In this document: positions 44,975 through 54,600 of the stretch, in pieces | How the letters are laid out: the number at the start of each line of letters is the position of its first letter | How positions within the stretch are numbered: the first letter of the stretch is position 1 | Assembly (NCBI GenBank): GCA_965224675.1 | Contig: CBDDAA010000002.1 | Coordinates: 124,001-188,000, forward strand | DNA: 64,000 nucleotides | DNA from: UBA7957 sp965224675 | GTDB lineage: Bacteria > Pseudomonadota > Gammaproteobacteria > Granulosicoccales > Granulosicoccaceae | Direction of reading: 5' to 3' | Notes under the pieces: model-generated | Seen by the model: only the letters and a program-made list of their open reading frames with translations | Told to the model about the DNA's origin: nothing | The model's database searches: none | Program-made: the position numbers and the translations under genes

Positions 44975-45991
44975 CTAATTTTTACTTTTATCCACTTTCG
45001 CTGATGCTGCGATCCAAGGCATCATACCACGTAGTTTTGCACCAACCACTTCAATAGGATGCTCCTTGCCGATACGACGTCTTGCCTTTAGGGTTGCAGC
45101 ACCTGCCTGATTCTCAGTGATAAAATCTCGCGCAAATGTGCCGTCCTGAATTTCAGTTAAAATACGGCGCATCTCAGCACGAGTCTCGTCAGTTATAATT
45201 CGTGGACCTGTTTGTAAATCTCCATATTCTGCTGTATTTGAGATAGAGTAACGCATATTGGCAATACCACCCTCATACATCAGATCAACGATCAACTTCA
45301 GTTCATGCAAACACTCAAAATACGCCATTTCCGGAGCATATCCCGCTTCGACAAGCGTCTCAAAACCTGCTTGAACCAAAGCAGTCGTTCCACCACATAG
45401 TACAACTTGCTCACCAAATAAATCGGTTTCTGTCTCTTCCTTGAAGGTTGTCTCTATAACACCCGCACGTCCACCACCATTTGCACTGGCATAAGATAGT
45501 GCAATATCGCGGGCAAGACCGGAAGCATCTTGAGCAACGGCAATTAACGAGGGCACACCGCCACCCTCAGTATAAGTTGATCGAACAAGGTGCCCTGGGC
45601 CCTTTGGCGCAATCATAATCACATCGAAATCGGCACGCGGATCGACTTGACCATAGTGAATATTAAATCCATGGGCAAAAGCAAGCGCTGCACCTGGCTT
45701 AATATTCGACTCTATAGAGTCGCGATAAAGTTTTGCCTGATGCTCATCAGGCGCTAAAATCATAACGACATCAGCCAGCTTGACAGCATCCTCAACAGAT
45801 TTAACTTCAAGCCCCGAATTCTCGGCTTTTGCCACTGAAGACGAACCCTCACGCAAACCAACTATGACCTTAACACCCGAATCTTTCAAGTTATTAGCAT
45901 GCGCATGTCCCTGTGATCCATAACCAATTATCGATACCGTTTTCCCCTGTATAATCGAAAGATCTGCATCTTTATCGTAATAAACGTTCAT
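44975..45991 (-). CDS. ilvC: Ketol-acid reductoisomerase
   Basis: Second step of isoleucine/valine synthesis, NADPH- and Mg-dependent. Start ATG 45991 has GGAG 6-8 nt upstream and gives 338 residues, the class I standard; an ATG 12 bp upstream is rejected. I-I-G-Y-G-S-Q-G-H-A (Rossmann loop), K-G-P-G-H (I-A-P-K-G-P-G-H), D-L-F-G-E-Q and the C-terminal E-C-L-H-E-L motif are present. Third gene of ilvB-ilvH-ilvC, 184 bp after ilvH. Confidence 0.98.
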   Translation of the reverse strand: MNVYYDKDADLSIIQGKTVSIIGYGSQGHAHANNLKDSGVKVIVGLREGSSSVAKAENSGLEVKSVEDAVKLADVVMILAPDEHQAKLYRDSIESNIKPGAALAFAHGFNIHYGQVDPRADFDVIMIAPKGPGHLVRSTYTEGGGVPSLIAVAQDASGLARDIALSYASANGGGRAGVIETTFKEETETDLFGEQVVLCGGTTALVQAGFETLVEAGYAPEMAYFECLHELKLIVDLMYEGGIANMRYSISNTAEYGDLQTGPRIITDETRAEMRRILTEIQDGTFARDFITENQAGAATLKARRRIGKEHPIEVVGAKLRGMMPWIAASAKVDKSKN

Positions 45992-46175
45992 TATTGTCTC
46001 CAAATAACATGTCAGTTCAAAGCTGACAAATTTGATTTATGTGTATCCGTATTTTCGATGTGTGTAAGTATTGAAATGTTTGGACTCCAGCTCAGGCTTG
46101 TATGCACAAGTTTGTAACATACGGCATCGGATTCGAACAAAATATCCTTTCAAAAAATCGATTGACGAGATTGAG

Positions 46176-46670
46176 CTATACCTTCAGAATCCTTTCACCA
46201 CGCGCTATTCCTGAGGTTCCTGATCGCACAACTTCAAGAATTTTATCTTCACTGACAGCACTGATAAATGCATCAAGCTTGTCCCCCGTCCCCGTAAGCT
46301 CAACCACGTAGGTAGTCTCAGACACATCGATAATTTTTCCACGGAATATATCTGATATTCGTTTGATCTCCTCACAGGTATCACCTGTGGCCTTAACCTT
46401 GATAAGCATCAGTTCGCGTTCAATGTGGGCTGACTCCGTCAGATCTGACAATCGAACAACATCAATTAGTTTATTCAGTTGTTTGGTTATTTGCTCAATG
46501 ACTCTATCTGTTCCACTGGTTACTATCGTCATTCGTGACAAGGATGGATCGTTGGTGGCGGCAACGGTTAAGGATTCAATATTATAACCTCGTGCGCTAA
46601 ACAAACCTGCTACACGCGATAGAGCGCCTGACTCATTTTCCATTAACAGGGAGATAATATGTATCATCAA
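46176..46670 (-). CDS. ilvH: Acetolactate synthase small (regulatory) subunit
   Basis: 164 residues. ACT domain at the N-terminus (I-I-S-L-L-M-E-N-E-S-G-A-L-S-R-V-A-G-L-F-like) binds valine for feedback inhibition, followed by the ALS_ss C-terminal domain. It overlaps the catalytic subunit gene by 4 bp (ATGA-type junction), indicating coupled translation. Confidence 0.97.
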   Translation of the reverse strand: MMIHIISLLMENESGALSRVAGLFSARGYNIESLTVAATNDPSLSRMTIVTSGTDRVIEQITKQLNKLIDVVRLSDLTESAHIERELMLIKVKATGDTCEEIKRISDIFRGKIIDVSETTYVVELTGTGDKLDAFISAVSEDKILEVVRSGTSGIARGERILKV

Positions 46671-48385
46671 GCCAACTCTCGTGCGGGATTCAAACGCATT
46701 TTGTTGTGCGCCTTACCTGACTCAATCATTGGATAAACATTTTCGGATTGATCAGTAATAAAATCCATAAAAACAAGTCTGTCCTTCATGGCAAATGCAT
46801 CTTTAAGCGCAGCTTCCACATCTTCAGGGCGCTTAATAATCATTCCAACATGGCCATAGGATTCTGCCAATTTGACAAAATCCGGCAATGCATCCACATA
46901 AGAATGAGAATAGCGTTTATCGTAACTAAATTCCTGCCATTGGCGAACCATTCCCATATAACGATTATTCAGGTTTATAACCTTAATTGGCAAATTATAC
47001 TGTTTGCAGGTTGAAAGTTCCTGAATGCACATCTGGATACTCGCCTCGCCAGTAACACAGGCTACTTCCTGCTCTGGGAACGCGATTTTTGCACCAATTG
47101 CCGCGGGCAATCCGAACCCCATCGTGCCCAGGCCACCAGAGTTCAACCATCGCCTGGGTTTATTAAATTTATAAAACTGCGCAGCAAACATTTGATGCTG
47201 ACCTACATCAGAAGTCACTATCGCATCACCATCAGTGACTTCGTATAATTTTTCCACCACATATTGTGGTTTTATTAATTCACTATCACGATCATACGCC
47301 AAGCAGTTTTTACTTCGCCAGCCATCTATCTGTCGCCACCAATTTGCAAGCCCCTCTGTATCTGTGCGATTGCCAGTAGATTTAATTTCACTGAGCATCA
47401 CACTTAGTACTTGTTTGACATCGCCAACTATGGGGATATGCACCGCTATATTTTTTGAAATTGACGCTGGATCTATATCGATATGGATAATCTTTGCGTG
47501 AGGACAGAATTCAGACACCGCGCCTGTAACCCGATCATCAAATCGGGCACCAATAGCTAATAACACATCACAGTCATGCATGCCCATATTAGCTTCGTAG
47601 GTACCGTGCATTCCCAACATACCGACAAATTGTTCATCAGTTGCCGGATAAGCGCCTAAACCCATTAATGTGTTGGTAATTGGAAAACCTAAAAGCCGGG
47701 TGATTTCAGTCAATTCAGACGATGCCTCACTCCAAATCACTCCGCCACCAGAATATATCATGGGCCGACAAGCAGAATACAATAACTCCACCGCTTTATG
47801 AATCTGCCCCGTATGACCGATAAGATTAGGATTATAGGAGCGCATATGAACTTCTTCGGGATATTTAAAAGGTATCTTTTTGTCAGGTGCGGTCATATCT
47901 TTAGGGATATCAACCACAACTGGACCAGGACGACCCGTACTTGCAACATAAAATGCCTTTCGTAATACCAAGGCAAGCTCTTCAAGCGATTGCACAAGGA
48001 AGTTATGTTTCACACAAGGTCGGGTTATACCTACTGAATCGACTTCCTGAAACGCATCACTACCAATCATCGACTTATGCACCTGGCCGGTAAGAATAAC
48101 CATGGGTACAGAATCCATGAAAGCCGTCGCAATTCCAGTCACCGCATTAGTTGCCCCCGGTCCAGACGTTACAAGTACCACCCCAGTCTTACCCGTTGCG
48201 CGGGCATAGGCGTCAGCGGCATGGGTTGCACCCTGCTCATGTCGTACGAGGATATGTTCTATCGCGTCCTGTTTGTACAAAGCATCATAGATGTGCAGAA
48301 CGGCACCACCAGGATAACCAAAGATGTGTTTGACACCCTCATTCTTCAGCGACTCAAAGAGTATTTCGCCACCAGATAATTCCAC
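46667..48385 (-). CDS. ilvB: Acetolactate synthase large (catalytic) subunit
   Basis: TPP- and FAD-dependent enzyme that condenses pyruvate with pyruvate or 2-oxobutyrate. 572 residues. Catalytic Glu in R-H-E-Q-G-A-T-H-A-A-D, V-T-S-G-P-G-A-T-N, and the TPP/Mg region G-D-A-I-V-T-S-D-V-G-Q-H ... N-L-N-N-R-Y-M-G-M-V. First gene of the ilv operon. ilvI would be an equally valid symbol. Confidence 0.96.
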   Translation of the reverse strand: MELSGGEILFESLKNEGVKHIFGYPGGAVLHIYDALYKQDAIEHILVRHEQGATHAADAYARATGKTGVVLVTSGPGATNAVTGIATAFMDSVPMVILTGQVHKSMIGSDAFQEVDSVGITRPCVKHNFLVQSLEELALVLRKAFYVASTGRPGPVVVDIPKDMTAPDKKIPFKYPEEVHMRSYNPNLIGHTGQIHKAVELLYSACRPMIYSGGGVIWSEASSELTEITRLLGFPITNTLMGLGAYPATDEQFVGMLGMHGTYEANMGMHDCDVLLAIGARFDDRVTGAVSEFCPHAKIIHIDIDPASISKNIAVHIPIVGDVKQVLSVMLSEIKSTGNRTDTEGLANWWRQIDGWRSKNCLAYDRDSELIKPQYVVEKLYEVTDGDAIVTSDVGQHQMFAAQFYKFNKPRRWLNSGGLGTMGFGLPAAIGAKIAFPEQEVACVTGEASIQMCIQELSTCKQYNLPIKVINLNNRYMGMVRQWQEFSYDKRYSHSYVDALPDFVKLAESYGHVGMIIKRPEDVEAALKDAFAMKDRLVFMDFITDQSENVYPMIESGKAHNKMRLNPARELA

Positions 48386-48754
48386 GACTGTTCCTCTGGA
48401 TTAGTTCGATAATAGTTATGATGGGCAATGGATGGAACCCAAGTCTGGATTTTGCTTGAGCTGAAGGAGATTTGCAATAATGCTAAGATTATTTTTGATA
48501 ATACAGCGACTCACACACAAACCGCAAATGCTGTATAAGGTAATTTATTTAGTTTGATAACGAGCCAAAACGGGGGGTGAATGGTAACTAACCAAACCCT
48601 GTATTGATCAATTCAACAATACGTCAAAACTCAGTATAATTGTTTCATCTGGCCCTTTTCTATCAACATCTGGATAAGTTGAATCCCGGGAATGGAAGAT
48701 TTGTGCCTGCATCGGGCGGATATAAAAATGCGCAGGCACGCATCAGCTTATTAA
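48386..48754. other. 370-bp upstream region of ilvBHC
   Basis: Holds the ilv promoter. I looked for an attenuator with a branched-chain-rich leader peptide and did not find one. A small stem GTATTG (48601-48606) with CAATAC (48617-48622) is near a TTGACG that could be a -35 box on the minus strand. The other end is the 3' side of the DsrE2 gene. Confidence 0.35.
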
Positions 48755-49237
48755 TTAAATATAGAGGGTTATATTCGCGTCACCTGCAAACTCAAAAAAT
48801 GATGCGGCACCAACATAATCGAGGCCATCGATAAAGTCTGATTGTTCCATATCAAACAGATCAACCGTCATCTGACAGGCAAGGAATTTTACCTCAGCTT
48901 CCAGGCACAATTCGCGAAGCTCATCAACACTTGCGACACCTTTAGACTTCATTTTCTGTTTCATCATCCCTGTCATAATACTTTGCATTCCTGGAATAGC
49001 GGTCCCCAGAACAGGGAACCATTTGTCCATGCCCATCGGCATTGGCATACCTGGATTTCCCAATGGGCTCACTTTCAGGTCAAGTTTCTTCTTCAGTAAC
49101 TGTAGCCCATAAAAAGTGAAGAATATTTCAGTATCGTAGCCTAATGCAGCGGCTGTGGATGCAAGAATAAAGGGTGGATAGGCCCAATCCAACGTTCCTT
49201 TTGTAGCAATAATCGCCAAGCTTTTTTCTTCAGACAT
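48755..49237 (-). CDS. DsrE2-like sulfur-trafficking protein
   Basis: 160 residues from ATG 49237, preceded by CGGAGAA; the longer frame adds 15 unlikely residues. Family pattern: I-I-A-T-K-G-T-L-D-W-A-Y-P-P-F-I-L-A near the N-terminus, E-I-F-F-T-F-Y-G-L, the Met/Gly/Pro-rich loop and conserved Cys111 and Cys121 (L-A-C-Q-M-T). DsrE2 proteins sit with tusA (and often rhodanese) genes in sulfur oxidisers and carry persulfide sulfur at the membrane. tusA is 320 bp upstream on the same strand; sox genes are 2.7 kb away. Confidence 0.85.
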   Translation of the reverse strand: MSEEKSLAIIATKGTLDWAYPPFILASTAAALGYDTEIFFTFYGLQLLKKKLDLKVSPLGNPGMPMPMGMDKWFPVLGTAIPGMQSIMTGMMKQKMKSKGVASVDELRELCLEAEVKFLACQMTVDLFDMEQSDFIDGLDYVGAASFFEFAGDANITLYI

Positions 49238-49558
49238 GTTTATATTTCTCCGAACATTAACTTTTATCAAAATAGGCAGCAATACTCAGGTGAGTGCAGT
49301 CGTCTGCAAAGCTCACAAACGCCGCCTGAGCAAATAGGCCATGGATCCCGTTGAGCTTCTTAAGATATTTATTCCTCTAACCATCAGAAGAGGTGCTATA
49401 CACCACGTTTGTAGAGAAGAATACAGTTCCATACATAAAATAGCCTGATACTAATTAATCCACTAATCACACGCAAAACAGGCTTTATTGTATAAACCAA
49501 CCTAAGATTTTCTCTCACTATTGGCGTCTTAAGCCAATGTGCAGATAATCGGGTAATA
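49238..49558. other. Spacer between dsrE2-like gene and tusA
   Basis: 320 bp without an ORF. A small hairpin TTGGC/GCCAA at 49521-49537 lies just after tusA but has no U-run. The wide gap leaves open whether tusA and the dsrE2-like gene share a transcript. Confidence 0.35.
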
Positions 49559-49789
49559 TTAAGTTTTACGAATTAAAAAGTGATATTTACCACCTTCCTC
49601 CGTAGAACTCTCAAGTACATTACCCGTCTGTTTCGAGAAAGCCTCGAAGTCTTTCACAGAGCCAGGATCAGTAGCGATTATCTTCAGAACCTGCCCATCA
49701 GATAATTGAGCCAGAGATTTCTTTGCACGTAGAATAGGCAATGGGCAGTTCAGCCCTGATGCATCTAGTTCTTGATCAAATTCAGCCAT
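49559..49789 (-). CDS. tusA: TusA-family sulfur carrier protein
   Basis: 76 residues. L-D-A-S-G-L-N-C15-P-L-P-I-L-R-A-K is the TusA/SirA signature, with Cys15 as the persulfide-carrying residue. In sulfur oxidisers TusA passes sulfane sulfur from rhodanese/DsrE proteins to cytoplasmic oxidation systems; in others it serves tRNA thiolation. The neighbouring dsrE2-like and sox genes favour the oxidative role. Confidence 0.93.
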   Translation of the reverse strand: MAEFDQELDASGLNCPLPILRAKKSLAQLSDGQVLKIIATDPGSVKDFEAFSKQTGNVLESSTEEGGKYHFLIRKT

Positions 49790-50218
49790 AATTTTAGTAA
49801 TCTCCGATTTTGGATGAGAATATGCAACAATGCGAATAACCTGAAATAGTTCATAAGCTATTGGCTTGTGAAATTGTTACTAAATAGTAGTCGATAGTCA
49901 GGTAATTACTTTCTACTATCTGGAACCTATATTAATATACATAAATATTATAATTTACTTGATTAACAGACAATACTTTTTTTCAATGTACAAGGATATA
50001 TGCCAAAGGTACAGTATTGCCATAAGTGTATTTTATAGACCGTGGCCATAATTTTATGGAATTCTAGAGCTCAGAGAATGTCATAGACGAATTACTACAA
50101 AGTTTCTATATGTGCGAGTCGCTGGAGATAAGAGCGGAATAATACTGACCATAATCAGCTGCGTGCTTGTATAAATATTTATTTACTCAGAAGACGTTTA
50201 CGGCAAAAATACCACCAT
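49790..50218. other. Divergent spacer tusA / bepA
   Basis: 430 bp, AT-rich, containing both promoters by position. No repeat, operator palindrome or RNA element was recognised. Confidence 0.35.
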
Positions 50219-51670
50219 ATGCAAAGAACAATACACTACGTGACAATTAACAGAAAAATTTTACAGATCGCTCTTATTCTGATTATCTGCCCATGGCCTG
50301 GCTTCCTGTGGTCAGATATAAACAACAAATTGCCTCATATGGGCGAACCCGTGGATCAAGAACTTTCTCCACGCGAAGAACGCAAAATAGGCGCACAGTT
50401 TATGCGCCAGATTCAGGCAAGTATTCCACTGGTGGAAGATTTTGCGTTAAAGGAATATATCCAGCAACTGGGTAATCGGCTTCTAGCTGGAATTTCAGGA
50501 TTGGATCACCCTCATTATACCTTCTTTCTGATCGATGATGAAAACATCAATGCTTTTGCGGTTCCTGGGGGTTATATAGGTATCAATTCAGGGTTGATAG
50601 GTTCATTTGAAACAGAAAGCCAGGTGGCAGCTGTGATTGCGCACGAGATTGCACATGTCACTCAACGGCATCATGCAAGGGCTTATTCTGCCCAAGGAAA
50701 CAGCGGTTTGACTACCGCTGCAGCGATAATTGCTGCAATTTTGATAAGCCAGGAATCACCCCAGGCTGGTCAGGCAGCATTGGCCACCGGCATCGCTGTT
50801 TCTACTCAAAATCAGATCAATTATACCCGCGCAAACGAATATGAAGCTGACCGTGTCGGTATAGACATACTCAAGCGTGCCGGATTCTCCAGCAAAGGTA
50901 TGGTTGAATCTTTTAACCTATTAAAGAAAAACAGTTCGTTAAATACATCTTCGAATCAAATAGAATATCTTCGTACACATCCACTCGGGGAAAACAGAGT
51001 AGCAGAAGCGAAAAACCGTGCGGCAACACTGGGGGACAAAGGCGATCATGATAGTCCATCATTCCAATTATTTAAGACCAGGCTTAATGTATTGACAACC
51101 CACGATCGGCCGGGTTTGCGTCAATTACTGCTTGCAACAAAAAACAAAGAATCCGACTTGACTGTACAATATGGCCTAGCCATGATTGAGCATCTTTCCG
51201 GCAATATTACTCAAGCCAAATCTCATCTGTCAAAATTGTCTACCCTAGACAAAAACAACCTCTTTATACAAAGTCTCGATGCTCAGTTGCAGTATGTAAC
51301 AGGTGATACGGAGCAATCGAGTGGAAGATTCGTGGAAATCCTGGATCTCTATCCCACTCAATACGGGCCAGTTGAGCAATACGCCAAGCTGCTGATGGGT
51401 TCAGATAAGCTAATCAGTGCCTATAATATAGTTTCCCATTATACAAGGACAGTAAACCGACCTGAACCAGATGCTTATCGCTTACTCGCCAGTATTCAAA
51501 AAAAACTGGGTAACTCACCCGCGAGTCATGAATATCTCGCCAGTTATTATGAGAAAAATGGATTACGCGCACAAGCAGAACATCAGTTGGAACTCGCATT
51601 AAAAATGGTAGAAAAAAATTCACAACCTGAACTACGGATAAAAGCAAGACTGAAACAAATTCGTCAATAA
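50219..51670 (+). CDS. bepA: BepA-like periplasmic M48 metalloprotease with TPR domain
   Basis: 483 residues. Signal peptide about 1-32, then the M48 domain: zinc motif H142-E143-I-A-H146, with third ligand Glu207 in N-E-Y-E-A-D. The C-terminal half (from about residue 270) is TPR-like helices (N-P-E...A-Y-R-L-L-A). BepA/YfgC degrades or helps assemble outer-membrane proteins such as LptD. All zinc ligands are intact. Single gene upstream of, but not clearly co-transcribed with, the sox operon (237-bp gap). Confidence 0.92.
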   Translation: MQRTIHYVTINRKILQIALILIICPWPGFLWSDINNKLPHMGEPVDQELSPREERKIGAQFMRQIQASIPLVEDFALKEYIQQLGNRLLAGISGLDHPHYTFFLIDDENINAFAVPGGYIGINSGLIGSFETESQVAAVIAHEIAHVTQRHHARAYSAQGNSGLTTAAAIIAAILISQESPQAGQAALATGIAVSTQNQINYTRANEYEADRVGIDILKRAGFSSKGMVESFNLLKKNSSLNTSSNQIEYLRTHPLGENRVAEAKNRAATLGDKGDHDSPSFQLFKTRLNVLTTHDRPGLRQLLLATKNKESDLTVQYGLAMIEHLSGNITQAKSHLSKLSTLDKNNLFIQSLDAQLQYVTGDTEQSSGRFVEILDLYPTQYGPVEQYAKLLMGSDKLISAYNIVSHYTRTVNRPEPDAYRLLASIQKKLGNSPASHEYLASYYEKNGLRAQAEHQLELALKMVEKNSQPELRIKARLKQIRQ

Positions 51671-51799
51671 ACCACTTTAGCGGTGACAAGTATCAATTAT
51701 GGAGTAGCTTGCATACCCTGAAGGTATAGATTCAGAAGCGATGCTTTACACCTAGGATTTTTACTATTAACCTAAGTGAAGATCGCGTATCCTATTCTG

Positions 51800-51907
51800 G
51801 TCAATGGTGCATATTTACGTGACCTTGTACCGTACGATTAGATTATAATTACAGATACCGGATTTTGTTAATCCGATTTTTAAATTCAATCTGAGGAGGA
51901 AGTCCGT
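51800..51907 (+). promoter_or_regulatory. Possible sox promoter and ribosome site
   Basis: TATAAT occurs at 51844-51849, about 60 bp before soxX; no good -35 is spaced 17 bp away. The ribosome site GAGGAGG is about 8 nt before the soxX ATG and is unusually strong. Confidence 0.4.
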
Positions 51908-52282
51908 ATGCAGAATACTGTTCGGGCGATGCTAACCGCTGTGTCAAGCGCCGTACTGATGGGTTCAATTGCTGTCATTTCAATAGGCAACGCAAGTGCT
52001 GATGAAACAGCTGATATTGCAGAGGGTAAAAAACTAAGCTTTGATAGAAAAAAAGGTAATTGCATAGCCTGTCATGTAATGGCAGGGGGCGAGATGCCAG
52101 GCAATATCGGGCCACCACTTTTAGTTATGAAAGATAGATTCCCTGATCGAGATGTGCTGAAAAGCCAAATTTTCGATGCCAGGATAAAAAACCCCAATAC
52201 CATCATGCCTCCGTTTGGTGCGCATGAGGTTCTTTCAAAAGACGAACTTGAAAAAGTCGTTACATATATACATTCCCTGTAA
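51908..52282 (+). CDS. soxX: Sulfur-oxidation cytochrome SoxX
   Basis: Monoheme periplasmic cytochrome c that accepts electrons when SoxXA oxidatively attaches thiosulfate to SoxY. 124 residues: signal peptide about 1-31, heme motif C52-I-A-C-H56, and axial Met100 in T-I-M-P-P-F-G. G-N-I-G-P-P-L and the terminal V-T-Y-I-H-S-L are typical. First of soxX-soxY-soxZ-soxA. Confidence 0.94.
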   Translation: MQNTVRAMLTAVSSAVLMGSIAVISIGNASADETADIAEGKKLSFDRKKGNCIACHVMAGGEMPGNIGPPLLVMKDRFPDRDVLKSQIFDARIKNPNTIMPPFGAHEVLSKDELEKVVTYIHSL

Positions 52283-52317
52283 ATCTTCAGATACTCACAA
52301 ATTCTGATGGAGCAATC

Positions 52318-52785
52318 ATGATCAAGCAACGCAGATTACTTCTTAAAAGTTCACTCGCCAGCAGCACTGTTGCAATTGCCGCATCGGCCGGACTTTTAGT
52401 CCCGCAAAACGTATTAGCCAAAGTGTCGAGAGATGCTTTTAAATCGCGATCACTGGATGAGGCCATGAGTGTCTCTATAGGTGGTAACCCTACCGAATCT
52501 GGTGACATTAAGATCAAGGCGCCGGATATCGCTGAAAATGGTGCAGTCGTACCCATTACTGTATCAACTACAATTGAAAATGTTGAGTCTATCGCTATTT
52601 TTGCTGCGAACAATCCACAACCCCTAACCTCTGCCTATGAGCTTGGTAAAGGTACAGAGCCTTATGTATCTATCCGAATCAAAATGGGTAAAACCGCAGA
52701 TGTTATTGCGGTTGTTAAAGCCGATGGAAAAGTATTTTCAGCTAAAAAAGAAGTCAAAGTCACCATTGGTGGATGTGGCGGTTAA
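52318..52785 (+). CDS. soxY: Thiosulfate carrier subunit SoxY
   Basis: 155 residues. N-terminal twin-arginine signal (Q-R-R-L-L-L-K-S-S), so the SoxYZ dimer would be exported folded, with SoxZ carried along since it lacks its own signal. The C-terminus ends G-G-C-G-G: Cys153 on this swinging arm binds the sulfur intermediates. V-P-I-T-V and Y-V-S-I-R-I-K-M are conserved core strands. 35 bp after soxX. Confidence 0.95.
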   Translation: MIKQRRLLLKSSLASSTVAIAASAGLLVPQNVLAKVSRDAFKSRSLDEAMSVSIGGNPTESGDIKIKAPDIAENGAVVPITVSTTIENVESIAIFAANNPQPLTSAYELGKGTEPYVSIRIKMGKTADVIAVVKADGKVFSAKKEVKVTIGGCGG

Positions 52786-52808
52786 ACTAATTTATTCGGA
52801 GTAATTCA

Positions 52809-53120
52809 ATGGCGTCTATTAAAATTCGAGCAAAGGCGAAGGGTGACATGGTCACTGTTAAGGCACTGATGAGCCACCCAATGCAGCAAGACGGGCAAAA
52901 AAACAAGAAAACCGGGGAGCCTATTCCGCCCAATTATATTGCCGAAGTTAAAGGTGAACACAATGGGAATACTATATTGACAGCATATTGGAGTGGAGCA
53001 ATATCCAAAAACCCATACCTGTCATTTAAGTTCAAAGGCGGTAGCGCTGGCGACACCATTGCTCTTAGCTGGGTTGACAACAGCGGTAAGAGTGAATCTG
53101 TCGAAGCCAAAATAAAATAG
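52809..53120 (+). CDS. soxZ: Sulfur-oxidation protein SoxZ
   Basis: 103 residues, immunoglobulin-like partner of SoxY. I-K-I-R-A-K-A, L-M-S-H-P-M, N-Y-I-A-E-V and N-P-Y-L-S-F-K-F-K-G are hallmark segments. No signal peptide, consistent with co-export with SoxY. Starts 24 bp after soxY. Confidence 0.95.
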   Translation: MASIKIRAKAKGDMVTVKALMSHPMQQDGQKNKKTGEPIPPNYIAEVKGEHNGNTILTAYWSGAISKNPYLSFKFKGGSAGDTIALSWVDNSGKSESVEAKIK

Positions 53121-53172
53121 CTTTATCTATCTACCACTGGTATTTTTTATTACCAGTGGTTAGGAGGAAAAT

Positions 53173-54012
53173 ATGAAAAAGAAGGTCATTATGGCCGCAT
53201 CGGCTGTATGCCTGCTGGCAGGCTTGCCACTGGTCGGTCATGCATCTCCAGAAGAAGATTTGAAGAGCTTTCGAGAGTATTATCAAAAGCGTTTTCCAAA
53301 AACCACTTTTGACGATTTCATAAATGGCGTCTATTCAATTGACGCAAATGCTCGTTCTCAGTGGGAGGATATCGAAGAATTTCCCCCTTATGAGATTAAT
53401 ATCGATTCTGGTGAAGCTCTCTTCAACACTGCATTTGCCAATGGCAAGGGCTATGCTGATTGCTTTGAAAACGGCGGTATGGGTATACGTCAAAACTATC
53501 CACACTTTGATGCTGAATCAGGCACCGTGATTACTCTCGAAGCAGCAATTAACACATGCCGTGAAAAAAATGGCGAGAAGGCGCTGAAACTCAAAAAAGG
53601 AAAAATTGCGGATATCTCTGCTTATATGGCCTTTACATCGCGTGGAAACAGGTTTGATATGAAAATACCTGAAGATCCACGAGCGCAGGCGATCTACGAA
53701 AGAGGCAAAAAACACTTTTATACAAAACGAGGCCAATTAAATATGGCATGTGCTGATTGTCATCAGTATTATGCTGGAAATTTAATCCGAACAGACCTTC
53801 TTAGCCCAGCTTTAGGGCAAGTTACACATTTTCCAGTATACCGTTCAAAATGGGGAGGACTGGGTACGCTTCATCGGCGCTATGGCGGGTGTAACAAGCA
53901 AGTTCGCGCCAAACCTTTCAAAGCGCAGAGTGCTGAATATACCGCCCTTGAGTATTACCATACCTATATGAGCAATGGGTTGGAAATTAACGGACCTGGC
54001 GCTAGAAAGTAG
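53173..54012 (+). CDS. soxA: Sulfur-oxidation cytochrome SoxA (monoheme)
   Basis: 279 residues, signal peptide about 1-24. Only one heme motif, C193-A-D-C-H197; the N-terminal domain keeps Cys97 and Cys129 (probable disulfide) but no CxxCH, as in the monoheme SoxA type. Cys240 in R-Y-G-G-C-N-K is the persulfide ligand at the SoxXA active site. Y-H-T-Y-M-S-N-G-L-E-I-N-G-P-G-A-R near the end is conserved. A GGAGG lies 7 nt before ATG. A strong terminator follows directly, so soxB is not part of this transcript. Confidence 0.94.
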   Translation: MKKKVIMAASAVCLLAGLPLVGHASPEEDLKSFREYYQKRFPKTTFDDFINGVYSIDANARSQWEDIEEFPPYEINIDSGEALFNTAFANGKGYADCFENGGMGIRQNYPHFDAESGTVITLEAAINTCREKNGEKALKLKKGKIADISAYMAFTSRGNRFDMKIPEDPRAQAIYERGKKHFYTKRGQLNMACADCHQYYAGNLIRTDLLSPALGQVTHFPVYRSKWGGLGTLHRRYGGCNKQVRAKPFKAQSAEYTALEYYHTYMSNGLEINGPGARK

Positions 54013-54025
54013 CACTGCAATAACC

Positions 54026-54062
54026 AAAAAAGCCTGATTTTTATATTATCAGGCTTTTTTAT
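54026..54062 (+). terminator. Intrinsic terminator of soxXYZA
   Basis: AGCCTGAT (54031-54038) pairs with ATCAGGCT (54048-54055), preceded by six A and followed by TTTTTTT. Flanking A/T runs make it usable from both strands. Confidence 0.9.
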
Positions 54063-54303
54063 TTTTCATTGACTTCTTTGATGTAAACTGAGAATGCCCT
54101 ATTCTGATCCGACGTCTTCACATATTCCTTGTTCAATAAGCCTCAGTATTATTAATTTCACAGGTTTAATCACTCAGAATCGGGTTTGTTTAAATGATGA
54201 TTACAGAAAAAATTCTCTTTTAGTCCTTTTCCATAAGGTTTAATACAATATATACCTTGTGTCAGTCAGCTATATTCATGAACTGACTTGTACTATTAAT
54301 AAA

Positions 54304-54590
54304 ACTGAGAGCGCTCATTCCCTAAGTCCTCTCAGTATCGGAATCGGCACAGAATATCGACTCCTTTGTCCGCACACCACCGGGTGTGGAACAACCACCC
54401 CTATCCTGAAGCGGTTTTTATACTACAAGCCTAATCACTCGTATCATGCTAAATCGTGGTATTAGAGGAGACAATTCCTTTGTCATCTCTAATACCGTGA
54501 GCTCTACCTTACACATCAGTAGTCTCATTTGATACAACATACAAAAATAGTATTTTGTATCAATCAACTCATCCTTGAGCTGAATTCTCT
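54304..54590 (+). ncRNA. Candidate structured RNA, repeat unit 1
   Basis: About 290 bp, no coding frame. Hairpins: ACTGAGAG (54304-54311)/CTCTCAGT (54329-54336); CACACC (54373-54378)/GGTGTG (54383-54388) with tetraloop ACCG; GGTATTAGAG (54458-54467)/CTCTAATACC (54487-54496) capped by GACAA/TTGTC; TTGATACAA (54529-54537)/TTGTATCAA (54555-54563); CTCA/TGAG (54568-54579). The same set recurs in order in unit 2, with compensatory changes. The plus strand is chosen because unit 2 has a C(TTCG)G tetraloop in this sense. Function and promoter unknown; a DNA-level repeat is the alternative. Confidence 0.65.
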
Positions 54591-54600
54591 GAATAACTAA

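Noticed and set aside
46128..46140. GGATTCGAAC resembling a tRNA T-loop
   Set aside because: No acceptor or anticodon stem can be folded around it. It lies in the ilvH-ilvC spacer and no tRNA was found in the window.
48386..48640. Branched-chain attenuator/leader peptide before ilvB
   Set aside because: No short ORF rich in Leu/Val/Ile codons followed by a terminator-antiterminator pair could be read.
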